A DNA stretch of 39,072 nt. Source: Nonomuraea candida. Its GTDB lineage: Bacteria; Actinomycetota; Actinomycetes; Streptosporangiales; Streptosporangiaceae. Numbering within the stretch: the stretch's first letter is position 1; each line of letters opens with the position of its first letter. Made by a program: the position numbers and the translations under genes. The notes beneath the pieces were generated by a model. That model was given only the letters and a program-made list of their open reading frames with translations. It was not told the DNA's origin and searched no databases. The stretch is from contig NZ_JOAG01000065.1 of the NCBI RefSeq assembly GCF_000725485.1, positions 1 through 39,072 of the forward strand, given 5' to 3'. Shown here piece by piece: positions 24,119 to 32,595 of this stretch.

Positions 24119-25681
24119 ATGACGCGTAGCACCACTCGGACCGGCGCCGGGCGTGACCCGGTGGCCGGCGCGCTGGCCGCCAACCGGCTCGGCGCGCCCT
24201 CGGTCGTCTACTTCGTCCTGTCGGCCGCCGCGCCGCTCACCGTCGTGGCCGGGGTCATCACCACCGGCTACGCCGTCACCGGGATCACCGGGCTGCCGAT
24301 CGCCTTCGTGGTGGTGGGCGTGGTGCTGTCGGTGTTCGCGGTCGGGTACGTGGCGATGGCCCGGCACATGGCCAACGCCGGCGCGTTCTACACCTACGTC
24401 ACCCGGGGGCTGGGCCGTCCGGCCGGCATCGCGGCGGCCTGGATGGCGCTGGTGGCGTACAACACGTTGCAGGTGGCGCTCTACGGCGCCTTCGGCGTGG
24501 CGACCGCGCCGCTGCTGGAAGGGTGGCTGGGCATCACGCCCGCCTGGTGGGCGGTCTCGCTGGTCGCCTGGGCGCTGGTCGCGCTCCTGGGCATGATGCG
24601 GGTGGACGTCAACGGCCGGCTGCTGGCCGTGCTGCTGACCGCCGAGGTGGCGGTCATCCTGTTGTTCGACGTGGCCGACCTGATCAACCCGGCCGCCTCC
24701 GGCTACTCGCTGGAGACGCTGTCGCCGGCCGCGCTGTTCGTGCCCGGCGTGGGAGCGCTGCTGGTGCTGGCGACGCTGGGGTTCGTCGGGTTCGAGTCGT
24801 CCGTGGTGTTCTCCGAGGAGAGCCGGCAGCCCCGGCGCACGGTGCCGCTGGCCACCTACTCGTCCGTGGCGATCATCGCCTTCGTGTACGCGCTGTCGTC
24901 CTGGGCCATGACGGTCGCCACCGGCCCCGGCCAGATCGTCGCCACCGCCCGCCGCGACCAGGCGGAGACCATCTTCCTGCTCGCGCAGGCGCACCTGGGC
25001 CCGGTCGTGGTGGACATCGCCCGGGTGCTCTTCGCCACCAGCGTCTTCGCCGCGATGATCTCGTTCCACAACACCACCTCCCGCTACTTCTTCGCGCTCG
25101 GCCGCGAGCGGGTGCTGCCGGCCGTCTTCGGCCGCACGCACACCCGCAGCGGCGCGCCCAAGGCCGGCTCGATCGCGCAGAGCACGCTCGGCCTGGCCAC
25201 GATCGTGCTGTACGCGCTGCTCGGCCTCGACCCGCTCGTGCAGCTCTTCTTCTACGGCGGGGCGTTCGGCGGCCTCGGCGTGCTGCTGCTGATCTTCGTG
25301 ACGGCCATCGCGATCATCGTCTTCTTCGCCCGCGAGCCGCACGGCGAGACCCTCTCCCGCCGGCTGGTCGCGCCCGTGCCCGCCGCGATCGCGCTGGCCG
25401 TGATGGTCTGGCTCGCGCTGGACAACTTCTGGGCGCTGCTCGGCGTGCCCCAGGGCGACGCGCTGGCCCGGGTGCTGCCCGCCGTCTACGGCGTCGCCGC
25501 GCTGCTGGGCGCTGGCTGGGCGCTCGTGCTGCGCGCCCGGCAGCCCGCCGTCTACGCCGCGGTGGGGATGGGCGCCAAGGCGGCCACCGCCCAGAACGCC
25601 GCCCAGACCACCGCCCAGACCACCGCCCAGACCACCGCCCAGAACGCCGCCCACGACGACACCGCTCAGGGCACCGCATGA
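24119..25681 (+). CDS. APC-superfamily amino acid permease
   Basis: A 520-residue membrane protein with about 12 hydrophobic helices, starting at ATG 24119 behind GGAAGGA. Family elements include the first-helix SVVYFVLSAAAPLTVVAGV, AFYTYVTRGLGRPAG in the helix 2-3 loop, GFVGFESSVVFSEESRQPRRT around helix 6, and MISFHNTTSRYFFALGRE around helix 8. It should import an amino acid or amine with protons. The hydrophilic C-terminus ends in five tetrapeptide repeats (AQNA/AQTT). Its stop overlaps the start of the GNAT gene (ATGA), so the two are translationally coupled. Confidence 0.92.
   Translation: MTRSTTRTGAGRDPVAGALAANRLGAPSVVYFVLSAAAPLTVVAGVITTGYAVTGITGLPIAFVVVGVVLSVFAVGYVAMARHMANAGAFYTYVTRGLGRPAGIAAAWMALVAYNTLQVALYGAFGVATAPLLEGWLGITPAWWAVSLVAWALVALLGMMRVDVNGRLLAVLLTAEVAVILLFDVADLINPAASGYSLETLSPAALFVPGVGALLVLATLGFVGFESSVVFSEESRQPRRTVPLATYSSVAIIAFVYALSSWAMTVATGPGQIVATARRDQAETIFLLAQAHLGPVVVDIARVLFATSVFAAMISFHNTTSRYFFALGRERVLPAVFGRTHTRSGAPKAGSIAQSTLGLATIVLYALLGLDPLVQLFFYGGAFGGLGVLLLIFVTAIAIIVFFAREPHGETLSRRLVAPVPAAIALAVMVWLALDNFWALLGVPQGDALARVLPAVYGVAALLGAGWALVLRARQPAVYAAVGMGAKAATAQNAAQTTAQTTAQTTAQNAAHDDTAQGTA
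25589..25648 (+). repeat. Five 12-bp tandem repeats in the permease C-terminus
   Basis: Twelve-base units run without gaps: GCCCAGAACGCC (25589), GCCCAGACCACC three times (25601, 25613, 25625), and GCCCAGAACGCC (25637). They encode AQNA, AQTT x3, AQNA in the cytoplasmic tail. The array keeps the frame at any copy number. Confidence 0.9.
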
Positions 25682-26370
25682 CCGACGAGAGGAGTCTCAT
25701 GGAGGAGAAGCCCGAGGCGAGGCCGGCCGTCCGCGAGGAGCCCTTCGGGCCCTGGCCGGCCCTCGACTCCAGCGCAGGGGAGACGTTCGCGTTACGGCCG
25801 GCGGTGCGCGCCGCGACGGCCGAGGACGCGGGGCGGGTGGCCGAGCTGATCGCGACCGCGTTCGCCGGGCTGCGGGCCACGTCCTACCTGGTGCCCGAGC
25901 GCAGGCAGCGGCACCGCGTCCTCGCGGCCAACTTCCGGATCTTCGTGGAGCATGCGCTGGAGCACGGCGAGGTGCACCTGATCGACAGCGGGCCGGCGGT
26001 CGCCGTGTGGTTCCCGTACGTCACGCCGCTGCCGCTGCCGCGCGACTACGACCGGCGGCTGGCCGAGGCCACGGGCGAGTGGGCCGGCCGGTTCCGGGTC
26101 CTGGACGAGCTGTTCGAGAAGAACCATCCGGAGCCGCCGCACCATCACCTGGCCTTCCTGGCCGTCCATCCCGACCGGCAGGACCAGGGGCTCGGCACGA
26201 CGCTGCTGCGCCACCAGCACGCGCGGCTGGGCGGGCTGCCGGCGTACCTGGAGGCCAGCGACCCGCGCAACCGCGACCTGTACGCACGCCACGGCTACCG
26301 GGCGCGCGAGCCGTTCGCGCTGCCGGACGGCACGCTGTTCTGGCCCATGTGGCGGCCGGGCGCCCCGTGA
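25678..26370 (+). CDS. GNAT-family N-acetyltransferase
   Basis: A 230-residue protein if it starts at ATG 25678, overlapping the permease stop by 4 bp. An in-frame ATG at 25699 has a better ribosome site (GAGAGGAG) and would give 223 residues. The acetyl-CoA-binding motif A is LAFLAVHPDRQDQGLGTTLL, containing the Q-x-x-G-x-G/A loop. It is followed by AYLEASDPRNRDLYARHGY, the usual motif B. The N-terminal RAATAEDAGRVAELI is also typical. The coupling to a permease suggests that it acetylates the imported amine or amino acid; this is inference. Confidence 0.9.
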   Translation: MTDERSLMEEKPEARPAVREEPFGPWPALDSSAGETFALRPAVRAATAEDAGRVAELIATAFAGLRATSYLVPERRQRHRVLAANFRIFVEHALEHGEVHLIDSGPAVAVWFPYVTPLPLPRDYDRRLAEATGEWAGRFRVLDELFEKNHPEPPHHHLAFLAVHPDRQDQGLGTTLLRHQHARLGGLPAYLEASDPRNRDLYARHGYRAREPFALPDGTLFWPMWRPGAP

Positions 26371-26406
26371 GGATGGTCCGCTCGTGTGCCCGCGTGGGGC
26401 GGGCTT

Positions 26407-26459
26407 GGTGAGACGCCCTTGGTGAGACGCCTTTTGTGAGACGCCCTTTGTGAGGCGTC
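26407..26459. repeat. Four 14-bp tandem repeats, the last forming a hairpin
   Basis: Copies of (G/T)GTGAGACGCC begin at 26407, 26421, 26435 and 26449, exactly 14 bp apart. The last copy reads GGCGTC where the others have GACGCC. It therefore pairs with copy three: GACGCC (26440-26445) and GGCGTC (26454-26459) around an 8-base loop. The array sits 36 bp after the GNAT stop and may end that operon. Confidence 0.75.
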
Positions 26460-26562
26460 ACAGATTTGACCGCCGACATTTACCGCGCTGTCCAGTTCAC
26501 AGAATGACGAGCATGGCTCATCGTGTGCATGCGAATCCCCTCGCGACCACGGGAGAGCCCTC

Positions 26563-27687
26563 ATGCGCCGTCGCACCTTCCTGACAGCCGTGTCCGCGTC
26601 GGTGGCGTTCTCGGGGGCGGTGTGGCACGAGGCGGCGGCGTCGGTGCGGGCCGGGGCGAGCCCGTACGGGCCGCTCGGCGCGCCGGACGCCAACGGCCTG
26701 GCGCTGCCCGCCGGGTTCACCGGCCGGGTCGTGGCCAGGACGGGCCGCAGCGTCGGCGGCACGCTCTGGCATCCGGCCCCCGACGGCGGCGCCTGCTTCC
26801 CTGACGGCGCCGGGTGGATCTACGTGTCCAACTCGGAGGTGCCGCTGGTCGGCGGCGCCTCGGCGATCAAGTTCCGGGCCGACGGGTCGGTGGAGCGCGC
26901 GTACCGCATCCTCAGCGGCACCAACCTCAACTGCGCGGGCGGCGCGACGCCCTGGAACACCTGGTTGTCGTGCGAGGAGATCTTCCGCGGCCGGGTCTAC
27001 GAGACCGACCCGTACGGCGTCCGCGCCGCGCAGCCCCGCAACGCCATGGGCCGCTTCAAGCACGAGGCCGCCGCCTGCGACCCCGACCACCGGGTGATCT
27101 ACCTGACCGAGGACGAGAGCGACGGCTGCTTCTACCGCTTCACGCCCACCACCTGGGGCGACCTGTCCAGCGGCCGGCTCGACGTGCTGTGCGGGGCCGG
27201 CGGCGACAGCGTGGAGTGGCGCCCGGTCCCCGACCCGTCGCCCGCCGTGCTGGAGCGCCAGACCAGGCACCAGGTCTCCGCCGCCCGGCACTTCGACGGC
27301 GGCGAGGGCTGCCACTACGCCGCCGGGGTCTGCTACTTCACCGCGAAGGGCGACCGCAAGGTCTGGGCGTACGACGTGGCGCGGCAGACCGTGACCGCGA
27401 TCTACGACGGCACGGGCACGCTCGACGGCGTGGACAACATCACCGGCCTGAAGGGCGACCTCTACGTGGCCGAGGACGGCGGCAACATGGAGATCAACAT
27501 CATCACGCCGGACGGCGTCGTGGCCCCCGTCGTACGCCTCGACGGGCACGCCGAGTCCGAGATCACCGGGCCCGCCTTCTCCCCCGACGGCACCCGGCTC
27601 TACTTCTCCTCCCAGCGCGGCACCAGCGGCGAGCCGGCCGGCACCGGAGGCGTCACCTACGAGGTGACCGGCCCCTTCCGCCGCTGA
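26563..27687 (+). CDS. Tat-exported DUF839 / PhoX-like protein
   Basis: A 374-residue protein starting at ATG 26563 behind GGGAGAG. The N-terminus MRRRTFLTAVSASVAF is a twin-arginine signal, so it is exported folded, probably with a cofactor. The body is the DUF839 beta-propeller: GGTLWHPAPDGGACF, NCAGGATPWNTWLSCEE, FKHEAAACDPDHRVIYLTED, GCFYRFTP and EGCHYAAGVCYFTAKGD. PhoX members are calcium/iron alkaline phosphatases; this protein is shorter, so a phosphatase activity is possible rather than certain. It is 33 bp upstream of the secreted SGNH hydrolase and probably co-transcribed with it. Confidence 0.85.
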   Translation: MRRRTFLTAVSASVAFSGAVWHEAAASVRAGASPYGPLGAPDANGLALPAGFTGRVVARTGRSVGGTLWHPAPDGGACFPDGAGWIYVSNSEVPLVGGASAIKFRADGSVERAYRILSGTNLNCAGGATPWNTWLSCEEIFRGRVYETDPYGVRAAQPRNAMGRFKHEAAACDPDHRVIYLTEDESDGCFYRFTPTTWGDLSSGRLDVLCGAGGDSVEWRPVPDPSPAVLERQTRHQVSAARHFDGGEGCHYAAGVCYFTAKGDRKVWAYDVARQTVTAIYDGTGTLDGVDNITGLKGDLYVAEDGGNMEINIITPDGVVAPVVRLDGHAESEITGPAFSPDGTRLYFSSQRGTSGEPAGTGGVTYEVTGPFRR

Positions 27688-27720
27688 CGCACCCCCACCC
27701 CTCTCGGAAGGAGTTCCCCC

Positions 27721-28569
27721 ATGCTCCGGCGAACGCTCCTCCTGCTCACCGCGGCCTGGCTCGCCCTCTCGCTCGCCCCGCCGGCGCACGCGGCGCAGGC
27801 CGAGGTGTACGTGGCGCTGGGCGACTCGGCCGCCGCCGGCCCCCTGGTGCCGAACCAGGTCCACCTCGGCTGCCTGCGCTCCGACCGCAACTACCCCCAC
27901 CTGGTGGCCGAGGCCATCGACGCGACCGCGTTCCGCGACGTGACCTGCTCCGGCGCCCAGACCGAGGACATGTACGCCCCGCAGGGCACCGAACTCGGCG
28001 ACGTGCCGCCCCAGCTCGACGCCCTCAGCCCGGACACCACCCTGGTCACGGTGCAGATCGGCGCCAACGACGTCGGCCTGACCGGCTTCATCGAGGACTG
28101 CCTGAACCTGCTGCCCCCGCCCATCGGGGACGCCTGCAACGACGACTACGTCGTGGACGGCCGGGACAAGTGGCGCGTCGACACCGACGCCCTGCGCCCC
28201 CGCCTGACGGCCCTGGTCTCCGACATCCGCGCCCGCGCCCCGCAGGCACGGATCTTCGTGGTCGGCTACGCCACGTACGCCCGGCCCGACGGCTGCTACC
28301 CCCGGGTGCCGATCATCCGCGCGGACGCCAACTACATCAGGGCGACGCTGATGTACTTCAACCAGATGCTGGCCGAGCAGGCCGCGGCGGCCGGGGTGGG
28401 CTTCATCGACCTGCAGACGCCGAGCGTGGGCCACGACCCGTGCGCCTCGTCGGGCACCCGCTGGATCGAGCCGTACATCCCCACCTCGCCGGCGGCGCCG
28501 TTCCACCCGAACGCCCGCGGCATGCGTGGCTTCGCCACGGCGGTGACCGCCGCGATCAGCGGCGCGTAA
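27721..28569 (+). CDS. Secreted SGNH hydrolase (lipase/esterase)
   Basis: A 282-residue precursor starting at ATG 27721 behind GGAAGGAG. The Sec signal peptide ends near AHAA25. SGNH blocks are visible: G34-D35-S36 (VALGDSAAAG) with the nucleophile S36, the oxyanion glycine region TCSGAQTEDM, G-A-N116-D (QIGANDVG), and H262 (FHPNARGM). The aspartate expected three residues before the histidine is Ala259. Six cysteines fit the disulphide-stabilised Streptomyces lipase group. In that group a main-chain carbonyl can replace the acidic residue, so activity is likely. It should hydrolyse acyl esters outside the cell. It follows the DUF839 gene closely and ends at a strong hairpin. Confidence 0.92.
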   Translation: MLRRTLLLLTAAWLALSLAPPAHAAQAEVYVALGDSAAAGPLVPNQVHLGCLRSDRNYPHLVAEAIDATAFRDVTCSGAQTEDMYAPQGTELGDVPPQLDALSPDTTLVTVQIGANDVGLTGFIEDCLNLLPPPIGDACNDDYVVDGRDKWRVDTDALRPRLTALVSDIRARAPQARIFVVGYATYARPDGCYPRVPIIRADANYIRATLMYFNQMLAEQAAAAGVGFIDLQTPSVGHDPCASSGTRWIEPYIPTSPAAPFHPNARGMRGFATAVTAAISGA

Positions 28570-28584
28570 CCGGCGCGGCGAGGG

Positions 28585-28618
28585 GACCCGGCCGGCCCGG
28601 CGCGGGGCCGGCCGGGTC
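28585..28618. terminator. Bidirectional terminator between SGNH hydrolase and PucR genes
   Basis: GACCCGGCCGGCCC (28585-28598) and GGGCCGGCCGGGTC (28605-28618) form a perfect 14-bp stem with a 6-base loop. It lies 16 bp after the SGNH stop and serves the convergent PucR gene too. Confidence 0.8.
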
Positions 28619-28645
28619 GGCACTGCTCGGGTCAGCACTGCTCGG
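28616..28645. repeat. Two 15-bp tandem copies next to the terminator
   Basis: GTCGGCACTGCTCGG (28616-28630) is followed by GTCAGCACTGCTCGG (28631-28645), one base different. They overlap the last bases of the terminator stem. No function is evident. Confidence 0.7.
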
Positions 28646-28671
28646 GGCGGCGCGGCTGGAGGCGGTCGCGG

Positions 28672-29877
28672 TCAGCGGGGCCCGGTGAGTCGGCGGGCGG
28701 CCAGGGCGGCGCCGATGCGCTGCAGGTGGGCCGGGTCCATCGGGTCCAGGCCGGTCAGGCTGACGGCCCTGCGCAGCCGGTAGTCGACGGTGTTCGGGTG
28801 CACGTGGAGCAGCTCGGCGGTGCGCCGCCGGTCGAGCCCCGTCTCCAGGTACGCCGTCAGCGTACGCAGCAGGTCGGGGTTGTCGAGCAGCGGGTCGAGC
28901 AGTCCCGCGAGCAGCGCCGTGGCCTGGCTGGAGCGGGTGAGCTGGTATTCGAGCAGCACGTCGGCCAGCCGGTAGGCGCCCGGCGGCTGCTCGAAGAGCC
29001 GCACCACCTCCAGCACCTCCTCCACCAGCCGCGCCGCCGCCGGCACCCCCTGCGGCGGCGCGCACTCGGCGGCCAGCCAGACGGGCGCCCCCGCCGCCTT
29101 CCCCGCCGCCCGGGCCAGCTCTTCCACGTCCGGCTCCCCGGCCGGCCCGCCCCCGTGGAGCGGCACCAGCACCAGCCCGCCCGCCGCGTCGAACGCGGGC
29201 AGCACCGGCCCGCCCGCGCGCCGCTGCAACGCCGCCCTGATGCGGTGGAGCTTGCGCCGCGCCGCGACGGCCCCGCCCGGCCCCTCCTCGTCGGGATGCC
29301 GGCCCGCCGCGACGCCCAGCACCAGGTAGCGCGGGGCCAGCCGCACCCCGGCCAGGGCCGCGTGATCGCCGCCGAGCAGCGCGGAGACGGTGGCGTGCAT
29401 GGCGTGCTGCTCCTGGCTGAGCTGGCTCTCCCGCTCCTCCAGGTACGCGGTGCAGACGGCGGCCGTGGCGGCCTCCATGTAGCGCAGGATGATGCGGTTG
29501 GCCTCCAGCACGTCGTCGAGGTCGTCCGGCTCCGCCTGGGCGAACAGCTGCTCGCACACCAGGCGCGCCCCCAGGTGGTAGGCGGCCAGCAGCGCCTCGA
29601 CCGGCACGCCCTCCTGGGCCCGCCGGGCCGCCGACTCCCGCAGCGGCGCCAGCTCGCTCCGGCCCGGCGGCCGGCGGTCGCGGAAGGCGCGGGAGATCAG
29701 GCGCAGGTTGTGCCGGGTGATGGCCGTGATGTCCCCGTCGAGCTCCTCCTGCGGCAGCCGCCGGTAGACGGGGATCCGCTCGGCGAAGCCCCGTACGAGC
29801 TGGTCGGCCAGCTTGGGGATCTGCCGATCGAGCAGCTCGTGCAGCGGGCACCCGGCCAGGGTGAGGGGGCGTACCAC
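28672..29877 (-). CDS. PucR/CdaR-type transcriptional regulator
   Basis: I chose GTG 29877 because GGGAGGG precedes it by 7 bases; a GTG at 29919 is in frame but has no such site. The 401-residue protein has an N-terminal helical domain of the RsbR/PucR-associated type (TRHNLRLISRAF, VEALLAAYHLGARL), a middle GGDEF-like fold domain, and a C-terminal PucR helix-turn-helix. The HTH reads TLTAYLETGLDRRRTAELL, VHPNTVDYRLRR, near residues 340-375. Family members often sense metabolites and control catabolic genes. The next gene on the same strand, a glycosyltransferase, ends 114 bp upstream, so co-transcription is possible. The targets are unknown. Confidence 0.9.
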   Translation of the reverse strand: MVRPLTLAGCPLHELLDRQIPKLADQLVRGFAERIPVYRRLPQEELDGDITAITRHNLRLISRAFRDRRPPGRSELAPLRESAARRAQEGVPVEALLAAYHLGARLVCEQLFAQAEPDDLDDVLEANRIILRYMEAATAAVCTAYLEERESQLSQEQHAMHATVSALLGGDHAALAGVRLAPRYLVLGVAAGRHPDEEGPGGAVAARRKLHRIRAALQRRAGGPVLPAFDAAGGLVLVPLHGGGPAGEPDVEELARAAGKAAGAPVWLAAECAPPQGVPAAARLVEEVLEVVRLFEQPPGAYRLADVLLEYQLTRSSQATALLAGLLDPLLDNPDLLRTLTAYLETGLDRRRTAELLHVHPNTVDYRLRRAVSLTGLDPMDPAHLQRIGAALAARRLTGPR

Positions 29878-29991
29878 GCTCGAACCCTCCCAGATCACCG
29901 CGAATCGGTGAAGACCCACGCCCTTGCGCCGCCCGCGGCCGGTTGTGAGCCGGCGGGCGTGAGCGGGCGGCGGGCTGTTCGGGGCGTGCGT

Positions 29992-31170
29992 TCACCTGCT
30001 CAGCAGAGCCGGTGAACTCGGCTGGGCGCCACGTCCGCCGGTGACCCGGCGGATCAGCGTGATCAGGCAGCACATGGCCACGGCGGCGCCGGCCTCGGCG
30101 TAGGGGCCGGCGGTGACGGGGACGGCGAGCACGGCGGTGGTGGTCAGGGCGCAGACCGGGCCGAAGCGGGTGACCAGTTGCAACTGACCGGCGGCGCGGC
30201 GGACGCCGCCGAGGGCCAGGCCGGCCAGGACGAGCGCGCCGAGGTTGGCGGCGGCCGGCGCCCAGGACTGGCGCAGGGGCTGGTAGGCCAGCGTGTACAG
30301 CAGGCAGCCGAGAACGCCGGCCAGGAGCGGGGTCAACGACACCCGGCGGGGGCGGGCGGGCCGGGCGTCGGGATGGGTGGGCGTCGGCTCGGGCCGGGAG
30401 ACCGCGACGCGGGCGCGTCCCCGGAGCATCGACCAGGCCACTCTTGCCAGCCCTCGCAGATCGTCGAGGGCGGTGCGCAGGATGCGGACCCGGGAGTCGA
30501 CGTCCTCGATCCAGTCGACGGGTACCTCGTGCACGCGCAGCCCGTTGTGCTCGGCGAGCAGCAGCAGCTCGGTGTCGAAGAACCACCCGTCGTCCCGGAC
30601 CCTGGCCAGCAGCGGGCGCACCACCGCGGTCCTGGCCGCCTTGAAGCCGCACTGGGCGTCGCTGAAGCCGGCGCCGAAGCCGAGCCGCAGCAGCAGGTTG
30701 TAGCCGCGTGAGATGATCTCGCGGCGCAGCGACCGGCGGGTGCGTGCCCCGGGCGCGAGCCGGGTGCCGACCGCGATCTCGGAGTGCCCGCTGGCCACCG
30801 AGGCGACCAGCGGGAACAGCGCGTCCAGGTCGGTGGACAGGTCCACGTCCATGTAGGCGACGATGTCGGCCGGGCTGTCCTGCCAGGCGGCTCGCAGCGC
30901 CGCGCCCCGGCCGCGGATGTCCAGCCGGCGGGCGTGCACCCCGGCCAGTTCGCCGGCCAGCTCCGTGGCTATCCGCCACGTGCCGTCGGTGCTGCCGTTG
31001 TCGACGATCGTGATGCGCCACGGCAGGGGAAACGCGCGCAGATGGGCGATCAGCGTCCGGACGCAGCCCGCCAGGGCACGCTCCTCGTTGAGCACCGGGA
31101 CGACGATGTCCACACTGGCCTGACCGGCCGCGGCGTCGACGATTGTGGATTCGGCTCGCATATCGGCCAT
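29992..31170 (-). CDS. GT2 polyprenyl-phosphate sugar synthase (GtrB/DPM1-like) with membrane tail
   Basis: The 392-residue protein starts at ATG 31170, with AGGGAGA further upstream. Residues about 20-240 are a GT-A domain: DIVVPVLNEERALAGC, IVDNGSTDGTW (D57), the metal-binding D108-V-D110 in YMDVDLSTDLD, and SDAQCGFKA with the nearby VPVDWIEDVDSR. These are marks of DPM1/GtrB/ArnC-like enzymes that load a sugar from a nucleotide donor onto a polyprenyl phosphate. About four hydrophobic helices follow (residues about 290-380). It lies 47 bp after the ricin-lectin gene on the same strand and is divergent from the GtrA operon, its probable functional partner. Confidence 0.9.
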   Translation of the reverse strand: MADMRAESTIVDAAAGQASVDIVVPVLNEERALAGCVRTLIAHLRAFPLPWRITIVDNGSTDGTWRIATELAGELAGVHARRLDIRGRGAALRAAWQDSPADIVAYMDVDLSTDLDALFPLVASVASGHSEIAVGTRLAPGARTRRSLRREIISRGYNLLLRLGFGAGFSDAQCGFKAARTAVVRPLLARVRDDGWFFDTELLLLAEHNGLRVHEVPVDWIEDVDSRVRILRTALDDLRGLARVAWSMLRGRARVAVSRPEPTPTHPDARPARPRRVSLTPLLAGVLGCLLYTLAYQPLRQSWAPAAANLGALVLAGLALGGVRRAAGQLQLVTRFGPVCALTTTAVLAVPVTAGPYAEAGAAVAMCCLITLIRRVTGGRGAQPSSPALLSR

Positions 31171-31217
31171 GTTGCCTATGTCTCCCTTGATGGCGTCTTC
31201 CCCCCGTCGGCGCGGCG

Positions 31218-31775
31218 TCAGATGCCGAACATCGATCCGGGGCGTACCAGGCGGAAGCGCTGGTTGGCGTTGTTCCAGCAGCGGAACTGCACGATGGGCG
31301 CGTTGTCGTTCAGCGTGGCGCCACCGACGTCGAGGCACTTGCCGCTGAACGTGCGGATGTGGACCCGGCCGCGGCTGAGCGGCTCCAGGTGGAAGCGCTG
31401 GTTGGGGTCGCTGTGGCAGCGGTACTGGATGATCGGCGCGCCGTCCTCGGCGCTGTGGTGCTGCACGTCCAGGCACTTGCCGGCGAAGGTCTCGATCCTG
31501 AAGCCGCCGCCCGGCAGCCGGCGGAAGCGGAAGCGCTGGTGCGACTCGTCGTCGCAGCCGAACTGGATGATCGGCGCCCGGTCCTCGGCGCTGACGCCGG
31601 CGACGTCGAAGCACTTGTCGGCGTGCGTCTGGATCTCCAGGAGCTCGTCGCCGAACAGGATGCCGGGCTCCACGGCGGCGGCGGGCGCGGAGACGGAGGT
31701 CAGGACGATCGCCGTGACGGCGCCGCCCGTCAGCAGCCGCCTGCGGCCCGCGCGAATGGTGGTGCGCAACCTCAT
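31218..31775 (-). CDS. Secreted ricin-type beta-trefoil lectin
   Basis: Starting at ATG 31775 (AAAGGA 6 bases before it) gives 185 residues. The signal peptide is basic then hydrophobic (MRLRTTIRAGRRRLLTGG, ending SAPAAA). The rest is one beta-trefoil with three clear repeats: KCFDVAGVSAEDRAPIIQF, KCLDVQHHSAEDGAPIIQY and KCLDVGGATLNDNAPIVQF. Each is followed by a (H/N)QRF motif, the QxW-equivalent of ricin B domains. It carries no catalytic domain, so it is a free secreted carbohydrate-binding protein. It heads a two-gene transcription unit with the sugar-lipid synthase. Confidence 0.92.
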   Translation of the reverse strand: MRLRTTIRAGRRRLLTGGAVTAIVLTSVSAPAAAVEPGILFGDELLEIQTHADKCFDVAGVSAEDRAPIIQFGCDDESHQRFRFRRLPGGGFRIETFAGKCLDVQHHSAEDGAPIIQYRCHSDPNQRFHLEPLSRGRVHIRTFSGKCLDVGGATLNDNAPIVQFRCWNNANQRFRLVRPGSMFGI

Positions 31776-32130
31776 GATGGTTCCTTTTGTCATGAATAAA
31801 CGGAACGACGCCCGGTAAGTTCAATTACCTGATGGCTTTGTGTCGCGAGCACATGCTAACGACGAACACGGGCAGTGTTACGCACGCTCGCCCAGTTTTT
31901 CGGCTCGTGTCCCAGGGCTGCGCGACACGACGATATTAGTTATGACGTTTGCCGATAAATCGGACCCGACTATCTGGGCGAAACGGCTCTTTGCCAGGCT
32001 TTGGGCAGCGGCTTCGAGCCTTCCATCTGCGGCAAGAGCGATAATCATGCCGAGCTGGACGTTAAGCCGGATTCTCTTCCCCTATGCGGTGACAAGCGGC
32101 AACATCACCGATCCGCAGCTTTGGAGAGGC
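31776..32130. promoter_or_regulatory. 355-bp divergent control region, lectin versus GtrA operon
   Basis: This gap is less GC-rich than the neighbours. It contains TCGTGTC / GACACGA (31905-31911 with 31924-31930), a palindrome CCGAT-AA-ATCGG (31952-31963), and an AT-rich GATATTAGTTATG (31932-31944). The plus frame is open through it, with ATGs at 31840, 31942 and 32047, but the predicted peptide looks non-coding until about 32131. Promoters for both directions should lie here; I cannot assign their boxes. Confidence 0.45.
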
Positions 32131-32589
32131 ATGACTCATACCATGGTGCGCGTACTGCGATTCGGTGTCGTGGGAAGTGCGTGTTTCGCGTTCCAATACG
32201 GGTGCGCCGCCACGTGTGCCGCGCTCGGCGTGCCCTGGCCGGCCGCCAACGCCGCCGGATTCCTCCTTTCCGCGCAGGCGAACTTCCTCCTCAGCTCCGG
32301 CTGGACCTGGGGCGACCGCAAGGTGAAACGCACCATGGAGGCGTTGCGGCGCCGGTGGATCGCCTACAACGGCACCGCCCTGCTGGCCCTGGTGATCAAC
32401 ACCGTCGTCTTCACCGCGGCCTACGAGCTCGCCGGATCGTTGCCGGCCGCGCTGCTCGGCGTGCTGAGCGGAGCCGGGCTGACCTACCTCGTCTGCGATC
32501 GGGGGATCTTCCGCCGGAGACGGCGCGCCCGCCGGCCCGTCCGGAACGTCCCGGCGACGGGCCCCGCGGCCACGACGCGGGGGCGGTGA
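32131..32589 (+). CDS. GtrA-like membrane protein
   Basis: The ATG at 32131 is preceded by GGAGAG and opens a 152-residue protein with four hydrophobic helices. VLRFGVVGSACFAFQYG opens the GtrA domain. It continues with AANAAGFLLSAQANFLLSSGWTWGDR, where the conserved N-F-x-x-x-x-W-T-W element is clear, and ends with basic residues. GtrA proteins flip, or anchor enzymes to, polyprenyl-linked sugars; in mycobacteria a GtrA-like protein supports arabinan priming. Upstream in-frame ATGs (32047, 31942) could lengthen it. It is the first gene of an operon, with the fused GT-C gene starting 6 bp after its stop. Confidence 0.85.
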   Translation: MTHTMVRVLRFGVVGSACFAFQYGCAATCAALGVPWPAANAAGFLLSAQANFLLSSGWTWGDRKVKRTMEALRRRWIAYNGTALLALVINTVVFTAAYELAGSLPAALLGVLSGAGLTYLVCDRGIFRRRRRARRPVRNVPATGPAATTRGR

Positions 32590-32595
32590 GCCGGC

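Noticed and set aside
26478..26505. Possible PHO box (ATTTACCGCGC and GTTCAC) before the PhoX-like gene
   Set aside because: The two elements are 17 bp apart rather than 11 or 22, and the second matches only in part.
31840..32130. An N-terminal extension of the GtrA-like protein
   Set aside because: The frame is open, but base composition and peptide look non-coding, no helix is added, and a ribosome site precedes 32131.
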